Origin: Streptomyces sp. Edi2 | GTDB taxonomy: Bacteria > Actinomycetota > Actinomycetes > Streptomycetales > Streptomycetaceae | DNA: 64,000 nt | Reading direction: 5' to 3' | Assembly: GCF_040253635.1 (NCBI RefSeq) | Contig: NZ_JBEJGX010000003.1 | Coordinates: 4,365,501-4,429,500, forward strand | Shown: positions 53,153-62,484 of the stretch, in pieces | How positions within the stretch are numbered: the first letter of the stretch is position 1 | Layout of the letters: every line of letters begins with the position of its first letter | Translations under genes and position numbers: made by a program | The notes under the pieces: generated by a model | The model's input: the letters and a program-made list of their open reading frames with translations, nothing else | Told to the model about the DNA's origin: nothing | Database searches by the model: none

Positions 53153-54139
53153 ATGTCAGCGAACGCTCCCATACCTCCGGGCAGGCGGGTGACGGAGCGG
53201 GAGCGGTCGCCGTGGCGGCGCGGGCGGGCGGTGGCCGGTGGGGTGCTGCTGCTGATGGGGGCGTTGCTGCTGCCGCTGAGTCTGGCGGCTACCTGGGCGC
53301 GGGCCGAGCTGACCGAGACCGACAGCTATGTGGCGGCGGTGGCACCGCTGGCCGGGAACCCTGCCGTGCAGAACGCGGTCGTCGACGATGTGACGGACGG
53401 GGTGATGGCGCATGTCAGGCTCGACGGGCTGCTGGACGCCGTACCGCGCCCCGAGCGCCCCGCGCTGCGCAAGCACTTCACCCGCGGCCTGCGCCAGTTC
53501 GTGGACAAGCAGGTACGGCAGGTCGTCACCGGGCGCGGTTTCCCCTCGGTGTGGAACGGGGTGCACCGGACCGCCCACCAGAGCCTGGACGGCAGTCTGA
53601 CCGCGTCCGGCCGCTCCGCGGTCACCCTCGATCTCACACCGGTCGTGGAGCGGGTCAAGCGTCAGCTGTCGCACAACGGCATGGGGCTCGACCTCCTCCG
53701 CAGGGTGCCGCGGGCCGGGGTGGAGATCGTGCTGCTGAAGGCACCGGACGTACCGCGGATCCGGGCCGTTTACCGGGTCGTGCACACCGGGGCGCTGCTG
53801 TTGCCGCCCGCCGCGGCGCTGTGCCTGACCGGCGGGCTGCTGCTGGCGCGGCAGCGGCGGCGGGCGCTGATCTGTACGGGACTGGGCTGCGCGGCGGCAG
53901 CCGCCCTGCTGACCGCCGCGCTCGCGCTGGTCCGCGGCCGGGCCCTGGACGCGCTGCCCGCTGTGATCTCCCGGCCCGCCGCGGGCGCCTACGCCGATGC
54001 GCTCACCGGTCCGTTGCTCACCGGCGTCTGGCTGGTCGTCGGTGCCGGCGCCCTGACCGCGGCGCTGGCCGCGGCGGGACCGCCGGCGGCCCGGACGCTG
54101 CGGGCGCGCCGCCTCGCCCGCGCCGCCGCGGGTCCCTGA
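53153..54139 (+). CDS. Conserved membrane protein, four predicted helices
   Basis: A 328-residue protein: cytoplasmic basic start, helix ~23-45, a large extracytoplasmic domain (~50-195) and three C-terminal helices (~205-300). A conserved-looking block is TETDSYVAAVAPLAGNPAVQ. I do not know a function; similar proteins are widespread in Streptomyces. ATG 53153 has GGAAGGA upstream. Confidence 0.82.
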   Translation: MSANAPIPPGRRVTERERSPWRRGRAVAGGVLLLMGALLLPLSLAATWARAELTETDSYVAAVAPLAGNPAVQNAVVDDVTDGVMAHVRLDGLLDAVPRPERPALRKHFTRGLRQFVDKQVRQVVTGRGFPSVWNGVHRTAHQSLDGSLTASGRSAVTLDLTPVVERVKRQLSHNGMGLDLLRRVPRAGVEIVLLKAPDVPRIRAVYRVVHTGALLLPPAAALCLTGGLLLARQRRRALICTGLGCAAAAALLTAALALVRGRALDALPAVISRPAAGAYADALTGPLLTGVWLVVGAGALTAALAAAGPPAARTLRARRLARAAAGP

Positions 54140-54146
54140 GCTCCGC

Positions 54147-55088
54147 TCAGATCGCCAGGACCGTCTTGCCCTGCGCCCGGCCGCTGCGGCTGGCTTCCAA
54201 GGCCTCCGGCGCCTCCTCCAGCGAGACCTCGCGTCCCACGAGGACCGTCAGACGGCCCGCGTCGACCTGACCGGCGAGGATTTCCAGCAACTGCTGGGAG
54301 GGGCGGTTGACGAAGTTGAAGCCGCGCAGGTTGTTCTCGGTCAGCTCGTCGGCGTCGGCCGAGCCGAGGAGCGAGACGGCCGTGCCGCCGTCGCGTACGG
54401 TCCGGGTCAGCTCGCCGAACTCGGCGGGCCCGCTGATCATGTCGATCAGCACGTCGACGCCGTCCGGATGGGCCGCGAGGACCTGGTCGGCGAGCGGGCC
54501 CGCGGCGTGGTCGACGGTCTCCGCGGCGCCCAGTGTCCGCATCAGCTCCGCCTTGGCCGGGCGCGCGGTGGCGATCACCTCGGCGCCGCGTCCGGCGGCG
54601 AGCTGGGTGACGAAGGTGCCGACGCCGCCGGTCGCGCCGGCGATCAGCACCCGGGTGCCCTCGGTGACCCGGGTCTCCTCGACCAGGTTGTACGCGGTCA
54701 TGCCGGCCGTCGGCAGCCCCGCGGACGTGGCGTAGGTGACGCTCCGGGCGGCGTGCGCGAGGCGGCTCTCGTCGGCGACGGCGAGCTCGCAGTAGGAACC
54801 GCCGCCCTGCTCCGGCCGCTGAAACTGGCCGAACACCGCGTCGCCGACGGTGAATCGCCGTACGCCGCTCCCGATCGCAAGTACTTCGCCCGCCCCGTCC
54901 GACCCCAGGACGAGGGGGAAGGCCGCCGGCACGGCATCGCCGAACATGCCGTCGGCGATCTTCCAGTCGACGGGGTTGAGTCCGGCGGCGGACAGCCGCA
55001 CCAGAACCTCACCGGGCCCTGGCTCGGGTTGGGGCAGATCCATGAGCTGCGGCTTTTCACCGAATGCGCTGACTGCTACGGCTCTCAT
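54147..55088 (-). CDS. NADP-dependent quinone-oxidoreductase-type MDR protein
   Basis: A 313-residue zinc-independent medium-chain reductase: MRAVAVSAFGEKPQLMDLPQPEPGPGEVLV at the N-terminus, NADP motif AGATGGVGTFVTQLA (~145-160), no structural-zinc Cys cluster. Substrate unknown. ATG 55088 has GAAGGGAACG upstream. Confidence 0.92.
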   Translation of the reverse strand: MRAVAVSAFGEKPQLMDLPQPEPGPGEVLVRLSAAGLNPVDWKIADGMFGDAVPAAFPLVLGSDGAGEVLAIGSGVRRFTVGDAVFGQFQRPEQGGGSYCELAVADESRLAHAARSVTYATSAGLPTAGMTAYNLVEETRVTEGTRVLIAGATGGVGTFVTQLAAGRGAEVIATARPAKAELMRTLGAAETVDHAAGPLADQVLAAHPDGVDVLIDMISGPAEFGELTRTVRDGGTAVSLLGSADADELTENNLRGFNFVNRPSQQLLEILAGQVDAGRLTVLVGREVSLEEAPEALEASRSGRAQGKTVLAI

Positions 55089-55345
55089 CGTGGCGTTCCC
55101 TTCCACCCTTCCGAACGGTGGCCGAAGGGGATCGTAAGCACGCCGGTGGGGCCGGACGCGGCAGGAGGAGAGGCGGTGCGGCGGAAGCAACTCGTACGGC
55201 CCCGCGCACCGGGGTTGTACGGCCCGCCGTTCGACGGGACACGGTCTTACGGGCCGTCGGTCCGGCCCGTATCCCCCCGGCCCCGGCGGCCACCCGATTG
55301 CCCGTGTGGCGGGTCCGTTCGCGCGCCGCGGGATTCAATGGCGCA

Positions 55346-56503
55346 ATGATCCGGTTCGAGTCCGTCACCAAGCGCTACCCCGACGGGACCACCGCTGTCG
55401 ACGACCTCTCCTTCGAGGTCGGCGAGGGTGAACTGGTGACGCTGGTCGGACCGTCCGGCTGCGGCAAGACGACGACCATGATGATGGTCAACAGGCTCAT
55501 CGACCCCACCCGCGGCCAGATCTATGTCGACGGTTCGGACGTCGCCGGTGTCGACCCGGTCGCACTGCGCCGCCGGATCGGCTATGTCATCCAGCAGACC
55601 GGTCTCTTCCCCCATCGCACCGTCCTCGACAACACCGCCACCGTGCCCTTCCTGACCGGCTGGAAGAAGAGCAGGGCCCGCGAGCGGGCCGCCGAACTCC
55701 TGGACCTGGTGGGCCTGGACCCTGCGGTCCACGGCTCGCGCTACCCCGACCAGCTCTCCGGTGGCCAGCGTCAGCGGGTCGGGGTGGCCCGTGCGCTCGC
55801 CGCCGACCCGCCGGTGCTGCTGATGGACGAGCCGTTCGGTGCGGTCGACCCGGTCGTCCGCGACCGGCTGCAGAAGGAGTTTCTGCGGCTGCAGGCCACC
55901 ATGCACAAGACGGTGCTGCTGGTCACCCATGACATCGAGGAGGCCATCCGGCTCGGCGACCGGATCGCGGTCTACGGGGAGGGCCGGATCGAGCAGTACG
56001 ACACCCCCGCGAGCGTCCTCGGCGCCCCCGCCACCCCCTACGTCGCCGAATTCGTCGGCACCGACCGCGCATTGAAGCAGCTCTCGGTCACCGGGATCGA
56101 CCGCGGCGACCTCGAACGCCCTCCGCTCGTCCGGCTCGGCGAACCCGCCACGGACGCCGGAAGACGGCTGCGGGCCGAGGGCGCCCGCTGGGCGGTGGTG
56201 CTTGACGAGGAGGGCGCACTGCACGGCTGGGCAGGCACGGAGGAGTTGGCCGGAGTGGCGGGCACGGTCGCCGGGCACGCCCGCCGGATGGAGGCCTGGG
56301 TGCCGGTGACCGGCACTCTCAAAGCAGCCTTCAGCGAGATGCTCAAACACGATGCCGGCTGGATCGCGGTCCTGGACGGCCACCGCTTCCTGGGCGTCCT
56401 CACCCCGACCAAGCTCCATGAGGCGTTGCGCCGCACCATCGACTCCGACGAGCGAGGGGTGCCGCGCGAGCGGGCCGAGGTGGATTCCGTTCCCACGGAG
56501 TGA
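55346..56503 (+). CDS. Glycine betaine/choline-type ABC transporter ATPase (OpuCA/ProV-like)
   Basis: A 385-residue protein: Walker A GPSGCGKTT (~36-44), signature LSGGQRQR, Walker B VLLMDEPF, H-loop VTHD, then a C-terminal regulatory region (~245-380) with at least one CBS-like segment (VPVTGTLKAAFSEMLKHDAGWIAVLD). It drives uptake of osmoprotectants with the permeases and lipoprotein at 56702-59069. Unusually it is convergent with those genes rather than in one operon. No ribosome-binding site is obvious before ATG 55346. Confidence 0.93.
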   Translation: MIRFESVTKRYPDGTTAVDDLSFEVGEGELVTLVGPSGCGKTTTMMMVNRLIDPTRGQIYVDGSDVAGVDPVALRRRIGYVIQQTGLFPHRTVLDNTATVPFLTGWKKSRARERAAELLDLVGLDPAVHGSRYPDQLSGGQRQRVGVARALAADPPVLLMDEPFGAVDPVVRDRLQKEFLRLQATMHKTVLLVTHDIEEAIRLGDRIAVYGEGRIEQYDTPASVLGAPATPYVAEFVGTDRALKQLSVTGIDRGDLERPPLVRLGEPATDAGRRLRAEGARWAVVLDEEGALHGWAGTEELAGVAGTVAGHARRMEAWVPVTGTLKAAFSEMLKHDAGWIAVLDGHRFLGVLTPTKLHEALRRTIDSDERGVPRERAEVDSVPTE

Positions 56504-56530
56504 GGGCGCAGGGCGGAGGCAGAGTGGCCT

Positions 56531-56544
56531 GTTTCACGTGAAAC
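56531..56544. other. parS site (ParB binding)
   Basis: A perfect gtttcacgtgaaac palindrome, 28 bp after the ATPase stop codon. Confidence 0.9.
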
Positions 56545-56623
56545 GCCTGCTCTGCCTGCCGGACGGCCTCCTGCCCGTCTGGCTGCCTGCCCGTCTGTCC
56601 GTGGGCCAGTTGGCCCGCCTGGA

Positions 56624-56637
56624 GTTTCACGTGAAAC
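56624..56637. other. parS site (ParB binding)
   Basis: A second perfect gtttcacgtgaaac, 93 bp from the first. It is followed at 56642-56682 by ccgccgtcc nonamers repeated four to five times. Confidence 0.9.
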
Positions 56638-56701
56638 ACCCCGCCGTCCCGCCGTCCCGCCGTCCCGCCGTCCCGCACCGCGCACACCTCCCCGGCGGAC
56701 G

Positions 56702-57652
56702 TCACCCCTTGGGCAACAGCCCTTTGGACCGGAGGTAGTTGTGGGCCACATCCGCCGGCAGCCGCCGCCAGCTGTCCACCTCCTCATTGAGGTGCGCCAG
56801 GTCGGCGGTGGTCAGGACCTTGTTGAGTTGGTTGAGTGCGGCGGCCGCCCGTGCGCTGCCCGCACGGGCTCGGTTGACGACGGGGACGACGTAGTCGGCG
56901 TTCTGGAGCTTCTTGTCGTCGGCGAGCAGCACCAGGCCGAACTGGTCGAGGGTGGCATCGGTGCTGGTGGTCAGCACCATCTGGTCCTGGCCGTTCTGGA
57001 CGGCCTGCTTGGCGGGCGTGGTGCCGACGCCCTTCGGGTCGATGGCGGTGATGTTGATCCCGTACGTCTTCTTCAGCCCCGGTGCGCAGAACGGCCGCTG
57101 GACGCACTCATCGCCCGCCGCCAGACGCACCGGCAGCTTGGCGCGACCCAGGTCGCTGAGGGTCTTGAGGTGGTGTGTGCGGGCGTAGGCGGCGCTCACC
57201 GCGAAGGCGTTCTGGTCGACGGCCCGGCCGGCCGGGAGCACGGTCAGTCCGCGGGGGCCGGCGAGGCGGCGCAGCGCGGCCATGGTCGTGCTCAGGTCCG
57301 GCGAGGCGACAGGAGCCGCCTTGGATCCCTTGCTCTTGGCGTTGAGCCAGTCCGCGAAGGTTGCGGCGTACTCGGGGACGACATCGATCTGCCCGGCCTC
57401 CAGGGCCGGTTCGTACAGCTCACGGTTGCCGACCGTCAGGACGTGGGTGCGGTAGCCGGCACGCTGGAGCAGGGCCGCGTACATCTGGGCAAGCAGCTCG
57501 CTCTCCGTGAAGCCCGCCGAGCCGATGGCCAGATCGTGGCTGTCACCGGGGGAGGCGGTGATCGCGGAGCGGTTCTCCAGGGAGGGGCCGCCGGCGCAGG
57601 CCGAGAGCCCGAGGGCGGTGAGGACCGCAATTGCCGCACCGGCCGCCCTCAT
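56702..57652 (-). CDS. Osmoprotectant ABC transporter substrate-binding lipoprotein (OpuCC/ProX-like)
   Basis: A 316-residue lipoprotein with signal and lipobox (LSACAGG) and an OpuAC-type binding domain (LAIGSAGFTESELLAQMYAALLQRAGY, IDVVPEYAATFADWL). It captures betaine, choline or carnitine outside the membrane. ATG 57652 overlaps the permease stop (ATGA); it is the last gene of the three-gene operon. Confidence 0.93.
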   Translation of the reverse strand: MRAAGAAIAVLTALGLSACAGGPSLENRSAITASPGDSHDLAIGSAGFTESELLAQMYAALLQRAGYRTHVLTVGNRELYEPALEAGQIDVVPEYAATFADWLNAKSKGSKAAPVASPDLSTTMAALRRLAGPRGLTVLPAGRAVDQNAFAVSAAYARTHHLKTLSDLGRAKLPVRLAAGDECVQRPFCAPGLKKTYGINITAIDPKGVGTTPAKQAVQNGQDQMVLTTSTDATLDQFGLVLLADDKKLQNADYVVPVVNRARAGSARAAAALNQLNKVLTTADLAHLNEEVDSWRRLPADVAHNYLRSKGLLPKG

Positions 57653-58323
57653 CGGGCCCTCCCCCGTGCCCAGCCCGGCGCGCACCGCTGTGCCAGCTCG
57701 AAGGCGGCCTCCATCAGCAGCGCGAACACCGCGACCAGGACTGCGCCGGCGACCACCTGAGGGGTGCTGGCCAGGTTGAACCCCGCGGTGATGATCCGGC
57801 CGAGGCCACCGCCGCCGACCAGCGCGGCGAGCGTGGCGGTGGCCACCAGCTGGACCGCGGCGATCCGGATGCCCGTCAGGACGAGCGGGAAGGCGAGCGG
57901 CACCTCGACCCGCCACACCAGCTGCGTCCCGGTCATCCCCATGCCCCGCGCGGCCCGCACCACGTCCCGGTCCACCTCGCGCATCCCGACATACGCATTG
58001 GTCAGCAGCGGCGGGATGGCGAACAGCACCAGCGCAATGATCGTCGGCCACTGCCCGTGCCGTCCGAGGGGAGTCAGCAGAAGCAGGACGAGGACGGCGA
58101 AGGTCGGCACCGCGCGGCCGATGTTGGCGAGATTGACGGCCAGCGCACCGCCCCGGCCGAGGTGCCCGAGGGTCAGCGCGACCGGCAGAGCGATCAGGGC
58201 GCTGATGACCAGGCAGGCGAAGGTGAGCACGAGATGCTGTTCGAGGCGGTGCCAGACACCGTTCTCACCGGACCAGTTGGCGACGGTGGTCAGCCAGGTC
58301 CAGACCGCGGAGAGGGTGTTCAT
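57649..58323 (-). CDS. Osmoprotectant ABC transporter permease 2
   Basis: A 224-residue permease with five to six helices and the BPD signature region (DVVRAARGMGMTGTQLVWRVEVPLAFPLVLTGIRIA). ATG 58323 overlaps the previous permease stop (ATGA). It forms a heterodimeric channel with the next-listed permease. Confidence 0.92.
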   Translation of the reverse strand: MNTLSAVWTWLTTVANWSGENGVWHRLEQHLVLTFACLVISALIALPVALTLGHLGRGGALAVNLANIGRAVPTFAVLVLLLLTPLGRHGQWPTIIALVLFAIPPLLTNAYVGMREVDRDVVRAARGMGMTGTQLVWRVEVPLAFPLVLTGIRIAAVQLVATATLAALVGGGGLGRIITAGFNLASTPQVVAGAVLVAVFALLMEAAFELAQRCAPGWARGRAR

Positions 58324-59069
58324 GTCCGCCGCCCGGCAGCTGTGACCAGCCGCTTCACTCCCTCGCCGGCCCGGGTCCGCCGCCGTGCCCGATGCCCGGC
58401 CCGGCGCCAGGGAGTGAGCAGCCGTTCCGCGCCGAGCAGCAGCAGATCGAAGGCGATCGCGGTGATCACGCACAGCACGGACGCGGTGAGCACCTGCGCC
58501 TTGAAGAAGGAGTTCATACCGGAGTAGATGAGGTTCCCCAGCCCGCCGTACCCGACGATCGCCCCGACGGTGGTGAGCGCGACCGCCGAGACGGTGGCGA
58601 TCCGCAGCCCGGCCATCGCGGCCGGTACGGCCAGCGGCAGCTCGATGGCCAGCAGTTGGCGCGTCGGCCCGTACCCCATGCCGCGGGCCGCTTCCTTGGC
58701 CTCGGCGGGGACACCGTCCAGCCCCGCCAGGATGTTCCGTACGAGCAGGGTGAGGGAGTACAGCGCGAGGCCGACCACCACGAGGGTGGCGGACAGCCCG
58801 TAGACCGGCAGCAGCAGCGAGAACATCGCCAGCGACGGGATGGTGTAGAGGACCGTGGTGATGCCGAGCACCGGCCCGACCGTCCAGCGCCTGCGGCGGG
58901 CCAGCAGCGCCAGCGGGACCGCGATCACCAGCCCGAGCGCCACCGAGATCACCGTCAGCTGGATGTGCTGGACGACCGCGTCGAGCAGGATCTGCCGACG
59001 GGTGCTCAGGTAGTCGCCGCAGATCCAGTCGTTACGGGCCAGACAGTCGTCCGGCGAGGGTGCGGTCAC
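58320..59069 (-). CDS. Osmoprotectant ABC transporter permease 1
   Basis: A 249-residue permease (IPSLAMFSLLLPVYG, EAKEAARGMGYGPTRQLLAIELPLAVPAAMAGLRIA). First gene of the operon, GTG 59069. Its basic C-terminal tail is longer than in permease 2. Confidence 0.92.
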   Translation of the reverse strand: MTAPSPDDCLARNDWICGDYLSTRRQILLDAVVQHIQLTVISVALGLVIAVPLALLARRRRWTVGPVLGITTVLYTIPSLAMFSLLLPVYGLSATLVVVGLALYSLTLLVRNILAGLDGVPAEAKEAARGMGYGPTRQLLAIELPLAVPAAMAGLRIATVSAVALTTVGAIVGYGGLGNLIYSGMNSFFKAQVLTASVLCVITAIAFDLLLLGAERLLTPWRRAGHRARRRTRAGEGVKRLVTAAGRRT

Positions 59070-59376
59070 GGTACGAGTCCACCCCGGTGGGGGCGGGGTG
59101 TCGCGGCGGACGCGTCTGATCGGGGTGGGCGCGGACGGCCGCCCCGACGGCCGCAGCGCCCCCCGCTCCCTTTCCCCGCCTCACCTGCGCAGTCCACCTA
59201 CACACCCCACGTATACACATGGTGTGTACCCCCTATGTATAGTCACTTTCGGTTGGGCCCCTGAGACCGAAGGGCGGCGCGAGGCGGTGATGCCGCCGTA
59301 CGCGTCGGCTTTGCCATGCGCAAAAGCGCAGGTCATGGGCCCGTTGTTGCCCGTACCTGCCCGAAGAGAGGCCCGC
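59070..59376. promoter_or_regulatory. Divergent promoter region with a TACACACC dyad
   Basis: tacacacc (59199-59206) and ggtgtgta (59221-59228) form an inverted repeat with a gtatac step in the loop, followed by ctatgtatagtcac, whose tatagt (59237-59242) is a good -10 element for the deacetylase gene. This TA-rich island stands out in GC-rich DNA and probably binds a regulator. No gene in the gap. Confidence 0.55.
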
Positions 59377-60210
59377 ATGCCGAAGCAGATGTCCACGGCC
59401 CGCCGTACGTCCATAGCCGGGCTGCTGGCGGCCACCACCCTGACCCTGGCCCTCAGCGGCTGCGCCACCTACGACGTCACCGCCCCGGCCGACGCCCGCG
59501 CCGACGCACCGGCCTCCGACGTCAAGGCGAAGGACGCCCGGCTCGCCGCGGCCAAGGACGCCAAGAACGCAGACGGCCAGGGCGGCAGCGGCGGCGACGT
59601 CGACTGCCGCAAGGCGAAGTGCGTCGCGCTCACCTTTGACGCGGGCCCCAGCGAGCACACCAACCGCCTGCTGGACATCCTCAAAAAGGAGAAGGTGCAC
59701 GCGACCTTCTTCATGCTCGGCCAGAACCATGTCGACAAGCGCCCCGCCGAGGTGAAGCGGATCGACGCCGAGGGCCATGAGCTGGCCAACCACACCTGGT
59801 CGCACCAGATCCTGACCGACATCAAGCCCGAAGAGGCCACCCGCGAGCTGTCCCGCGTCCAGGACGCGGTCCGCAAGATCACCGGCAAGGCGCCGAAACT
59901 GATGCGCCCGCCGCAGGGCAGGACCGACGAAGACGTATCCGAGATCAGCAAGCGACTCGGTCTGGCGCAGGTCCTGTGGAGCGTGACCGCCAAGGACTAC
60001 CAGACCAACGACTCGGCCCTGATCACCAAGCGGGTGCTCGAGCAGACCGAGCGCGACGGCATCATCCTGCTGCACGACATCTACAAGGGGACCGTGCCGG
60101 CCGTCCCCGGCATCCTCAAGGAACTGAAGAAGCGCGGCTACACGGTCGTCACGGTCTCCCAGCTGCTGTCCCCGGCGAAGCCGGAGCCGGGGATGGTCTA
60201 CCGCCCGTAG
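59377..60210 (+). CDS. Polysaccharide deacetylase (NodB domain) lipoprotein
   Basis: A 277-residue lipoprotein (lipobox LSGCATYD), Ala/Asp/Lys-rich linker (~30-70), then a NodB domain: motif 1 TFDAGPS (the usual second Asp is Ala), motif 2 HELANHTWSH, motif 3 LMRPPQGR, and IILLHDIYKGT. It probably deacetylates cell-wall glycans. ATG 59377 with GAGAGG is preferred over the longer open frame. Confidence 0.92.
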   Translation: MPKQMSTARRTSIAGLLAATTLTLALSGCATYDVTAPADARADAPASDVKAKDARLAAAKDAKNADGQGGSGGDVDCRKAKCVALTFDAGPSEHTNRLLDILKKEKVHATFFMLGQNHVDKRPAEVKRIDAEGHELANHTWSHQILTDIKPEEATRELSRVQDAVRKITGKAPKLMRPPQGRTDEDVSEISKRLGLAQVLWSVTAKDYQTNDSALITKRVLEQTERDGIILLHDIYKGTVPAVPGILKELKKRGYTVVTVSQLLSPAKPEPGMVYRP

Positions 60211-60255
60211 TACCCGGCACGGGGCGGACGCCACCGAACGGCCGGGACGGGCCGG

Positions 60256-60385
60256 ACGTGCCGGACGTGCCAGACGTGCCGGACGGATCGGATGTGCCGG
60301 ACGGGCCGGACGTGCCAGATGTGCCAGATGTGCCGGACGTGCCGGACGTGCCGGACGGATCGGATGTGCCGGACGGGCCGGACGG
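60256..60385. repeat. 9-bp tandem repeat array between convergent genes
   Basis: gtgccggac/gtgccagac/gtgccagat nonamers and ggatcggat variants repeat about 13 times. Read in one frame they would give Val-Pro-Asp repeats, but no gene with a credible start covers them. The array sits between the deacetylase stop and the VanZ-like gene end. Confidence 0.85.
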
Positions 60386-60387
60386 CC

Positions 60388-60966
60388 CTACGGAGCGGGC
60401 GCCTTGGAGGCCGTGGGCGGCTGCTGCCCCACCGCCGCCCCCTTCCCGCTGAGCCGGTGCCACCAGTGCCTGCGCCGCGGATGCACCGCGCGGCCCAGCC
60501 GGCGCCCCAGCAACAGATAGCCGATCAGCGCGCCGGCGCAGTTGAGGATCACATCATCGATGTCGAACGCCCGGCCGGTGATCAGTGCCCCCTGCACCAG
60601 CTCCACCAGCAGCATCACCAACGCCGTCGCCACACCGACCCGGAGCAGCCCGCGCGCCCGGGGCAGCAGCACCGGCAGCAGCACCCCGAACGGCGCCCCC
60701 AACAGGACGTTGCCACCGAGCTGCTTGACCGTATCGGCCAGGTGCGGTTGCGCCAGATAGCTCCGGATCGAGTCGCCGGGGCGGAGGTTGGGGTGGGTCA
60801 GCGGCACCGAGGCCGCCGACGGGGTCAGCGTGACCCGGGCCAGCGCCACCGCGAAGGCCACCATCGCGGCGAACGCCAGCACCAGCAGAAGGATCCGGAC
60901 GGCCAGCGGGGCCCGCGCGGCCACGGGGGACCACGCCGCCTCGTCGCCCTGTTGCGTACGCGCCAT
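60388..60966 (-). CDS. VanZ-like family membrane protein
   Basis: A 192-residue protein with four helices and the VanZ-like signature (LGGNVLLGAPFGVLLPVLLPRARGL, ELVQGALITGRAFDIDDVILNCAGALIGY). Function in the family is mostly unknown, linked to teicoplanin resistance in some members. No clear ribosome-binding site before ATG 60966. Confidence 0.9.
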   Translation of the reverse strand: MARTQQGDEAAWSPVAARAPLAVRILLLVLAFAAMVAFAVALARVTLTPSAASVPLTHPNLRPGDSIRSYLAQPHLADTVKQLGGNVLLGAPFGVLLPVLLPRARGLLRVGVATALVMLLVELVQGALITGRAFDIDDVILNCAGALIGYLLLGRRLGRAVHPRRRHWWHRLSGKGAAVGQQPPTASKAPAP

Positions 60967-61149
60967 GAGGTCACTCCCGGGGGTACGAGGTGCGCTGTGC
61001 GCCGATGGGACATCCAGTTACCCGGGGCCCGGCGAATCATGTGACCGGGGACGGACGGCCGCCCCACGCGGCGAACAGGTCACATCCCCATCACGCGCGA
61101 CAGGGGCGCCGGATACCTCCGACGCCCCTGCTCTCCGTTCAACTGCGGC

Positions 61150-62484
61150 TCACCCCCGGGGGCGCTCCGCCTCCACCCGTCGGCGCCCCTTGTCGTCGGA
61201 CGCCGTCGGCGCCTTGGACGGTCCGGCCTGCTGGTCGGCGCCCGGAGCGCCGCCCTTCCCCGGAGCGCCGCCCTTACCCGCTGCGCCCGCCCCCGGCTTC
61301 TGCGACGGGGAGGCAGCCTCGGTGTCCTGCGGGAACGTCAGCTGCTGGCTCTGCCACTCCAGGGCGGGCACGACCTCGCGCCGCCAGGTCGCGAACTGGT
61401 GGCTGCCCTGCGGCAGGATGATGGAGTCGACCGACATCGGTGACTTTGCGGCATGGATGAACTTCATGGTCTCGCCGTAATCCGCCTCGCCCTTACGGCT
61501 GCTGGCGACCAGCGCGGAGATCTGCGGCGCGGGCATGTTCTTCAGCCGCCACAGCAGATCATGCTCACGCTCCCGCTGAGCGCCCTCGGGGCCGGGGCCG
61601 AAGAGGCTGCCGGTGGTCAGATCGTCCTTGATCGCGTAGTCGCCCGAGAGCGAAACCGCCGAGGTGTAGGCATGCGGGTTGCGCATCGCCAGCTGCAGCG
61701 AGCAGCTACCACCGGACGAGTACCCGAACGCGCCCCAGGCACTGGGATCGTGGCCCACCCGGTAGGCCGACTTCATGGCGTCCGGCAGGTCCTTGGTGAA
61801 GAACGTCTCGGCCTGCGGCCCGCCCGGCACATCCACACACTCGGTGTCCCGCGGCGGCGCGATCGTCGGCCGGACCATCACGATCACCGTCGGCTGCATC
61901 TTGCCCTGCGCGATCAGCCGGCCGGCGTTCTGCGGCACCTGGAGATGCTGCGCGAGGTTCATGATCCCGCCGGGGTAGCCGCTGATGACGACCATGACAG
62001 GGAACCGCTGACGGCGGAACTGCTGCTGGAAGTACTGCGGCGGCAGGTAGACGAAGCCGGGGTTGATGGCCCGGGTACGGCGGCCGACGATCCGTACGGA
62101 CTCGACCTTGCCCACCTTGTCCTCGGGCCCCTTGGGCAGTCCGGTCACCCGGTCGAGGCCCTGCGAACCGGCCGGCTGGACCAGCCCGCCCTTCATGTTG
62201 CCGACCGAGGCGTACTGCCCGCCCCCCTGGCTCACGGACACCGGGGCCTTGTCGTTGTTGCCCAGCAGCTCGTCCCAGTTGCCGTAGAACTCGAAGTTCG
62301 TGTTCACGGCGAGGGCGAGCGCACACACGATGGACACCTGGGTGACCATGATGGCGCCCAGTCTGCCCAGAACGGGGCCCACCCCGCGCCGCGACAGCCG
62401 GGGCCAGAGCCACACCGTGGCGGCGACGCAGGCCACCGCCAGCACGATCACCGTGTATTCGAGCGACTGACTGGTCAGCCCCAT
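61150..62484 (-). CDS. Membrane-anchored esterase of the EstA/Ag85-like family
   Basis: A 444-residue protein: three N-terminal helices (~6-80), then an alpha/beta-hydrolase of the putative-esterase family with nucleophile Ser in GYSSGG and His in GSHQFATW, and a Gly/Lys/Ala-rich tail of KGGAPG repeats (~400-425). Extracytoplasmic; acts on an unknown ester or acyl donor. ATG 62484 with GGGAGATG is preferred. Confidence 0.88.
   Translation of the reverse strand: MGLTSQSLEYTVIVLAVACVAATVWLWPRLSRRGVGPVLGRLGAIMVTQVSIVCALALAVNTNFEFYGNWDELLGNNDKAPVSVSQGGGQYASVGNMKGGLVQPAGSQGLDRVTGLPKGPEDKVGKVESVRIVGRRTRAINPGFVYLPPQYFQQQFRRQRFPVMVVISGYPGGIMNLAQHLQVPQNAGRLIAQGKMQPTVIVMVRPTIAPPRDTECVDVPGGPQAETFFTKDLPDAMKSAYRVGHDPSAWGAFGYSSGGSCSLQLAMRNPHAYTSAVSLSGDYAIKDDLTTGSLFGPGPEGAQREREHDLLWRLKNMPAPQISALVASSRKGEADYGETMKFIHAAKSPMSVDSIILPQGSHQFATWRREVVPALEWQSQQLTFPQDTEAASPSQKPGAGAAGKGGAPGKGGAPGADQQAGPSKAPTASDDKGRRRVEAERPRG

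Noticed and set aside
59976..60452. Open frame encoding Val-Pro-Asp repeats
   Set aside because: It begins inside the deacetylase gene in another frame, has no start signal and extends through a pure DNA repeat.
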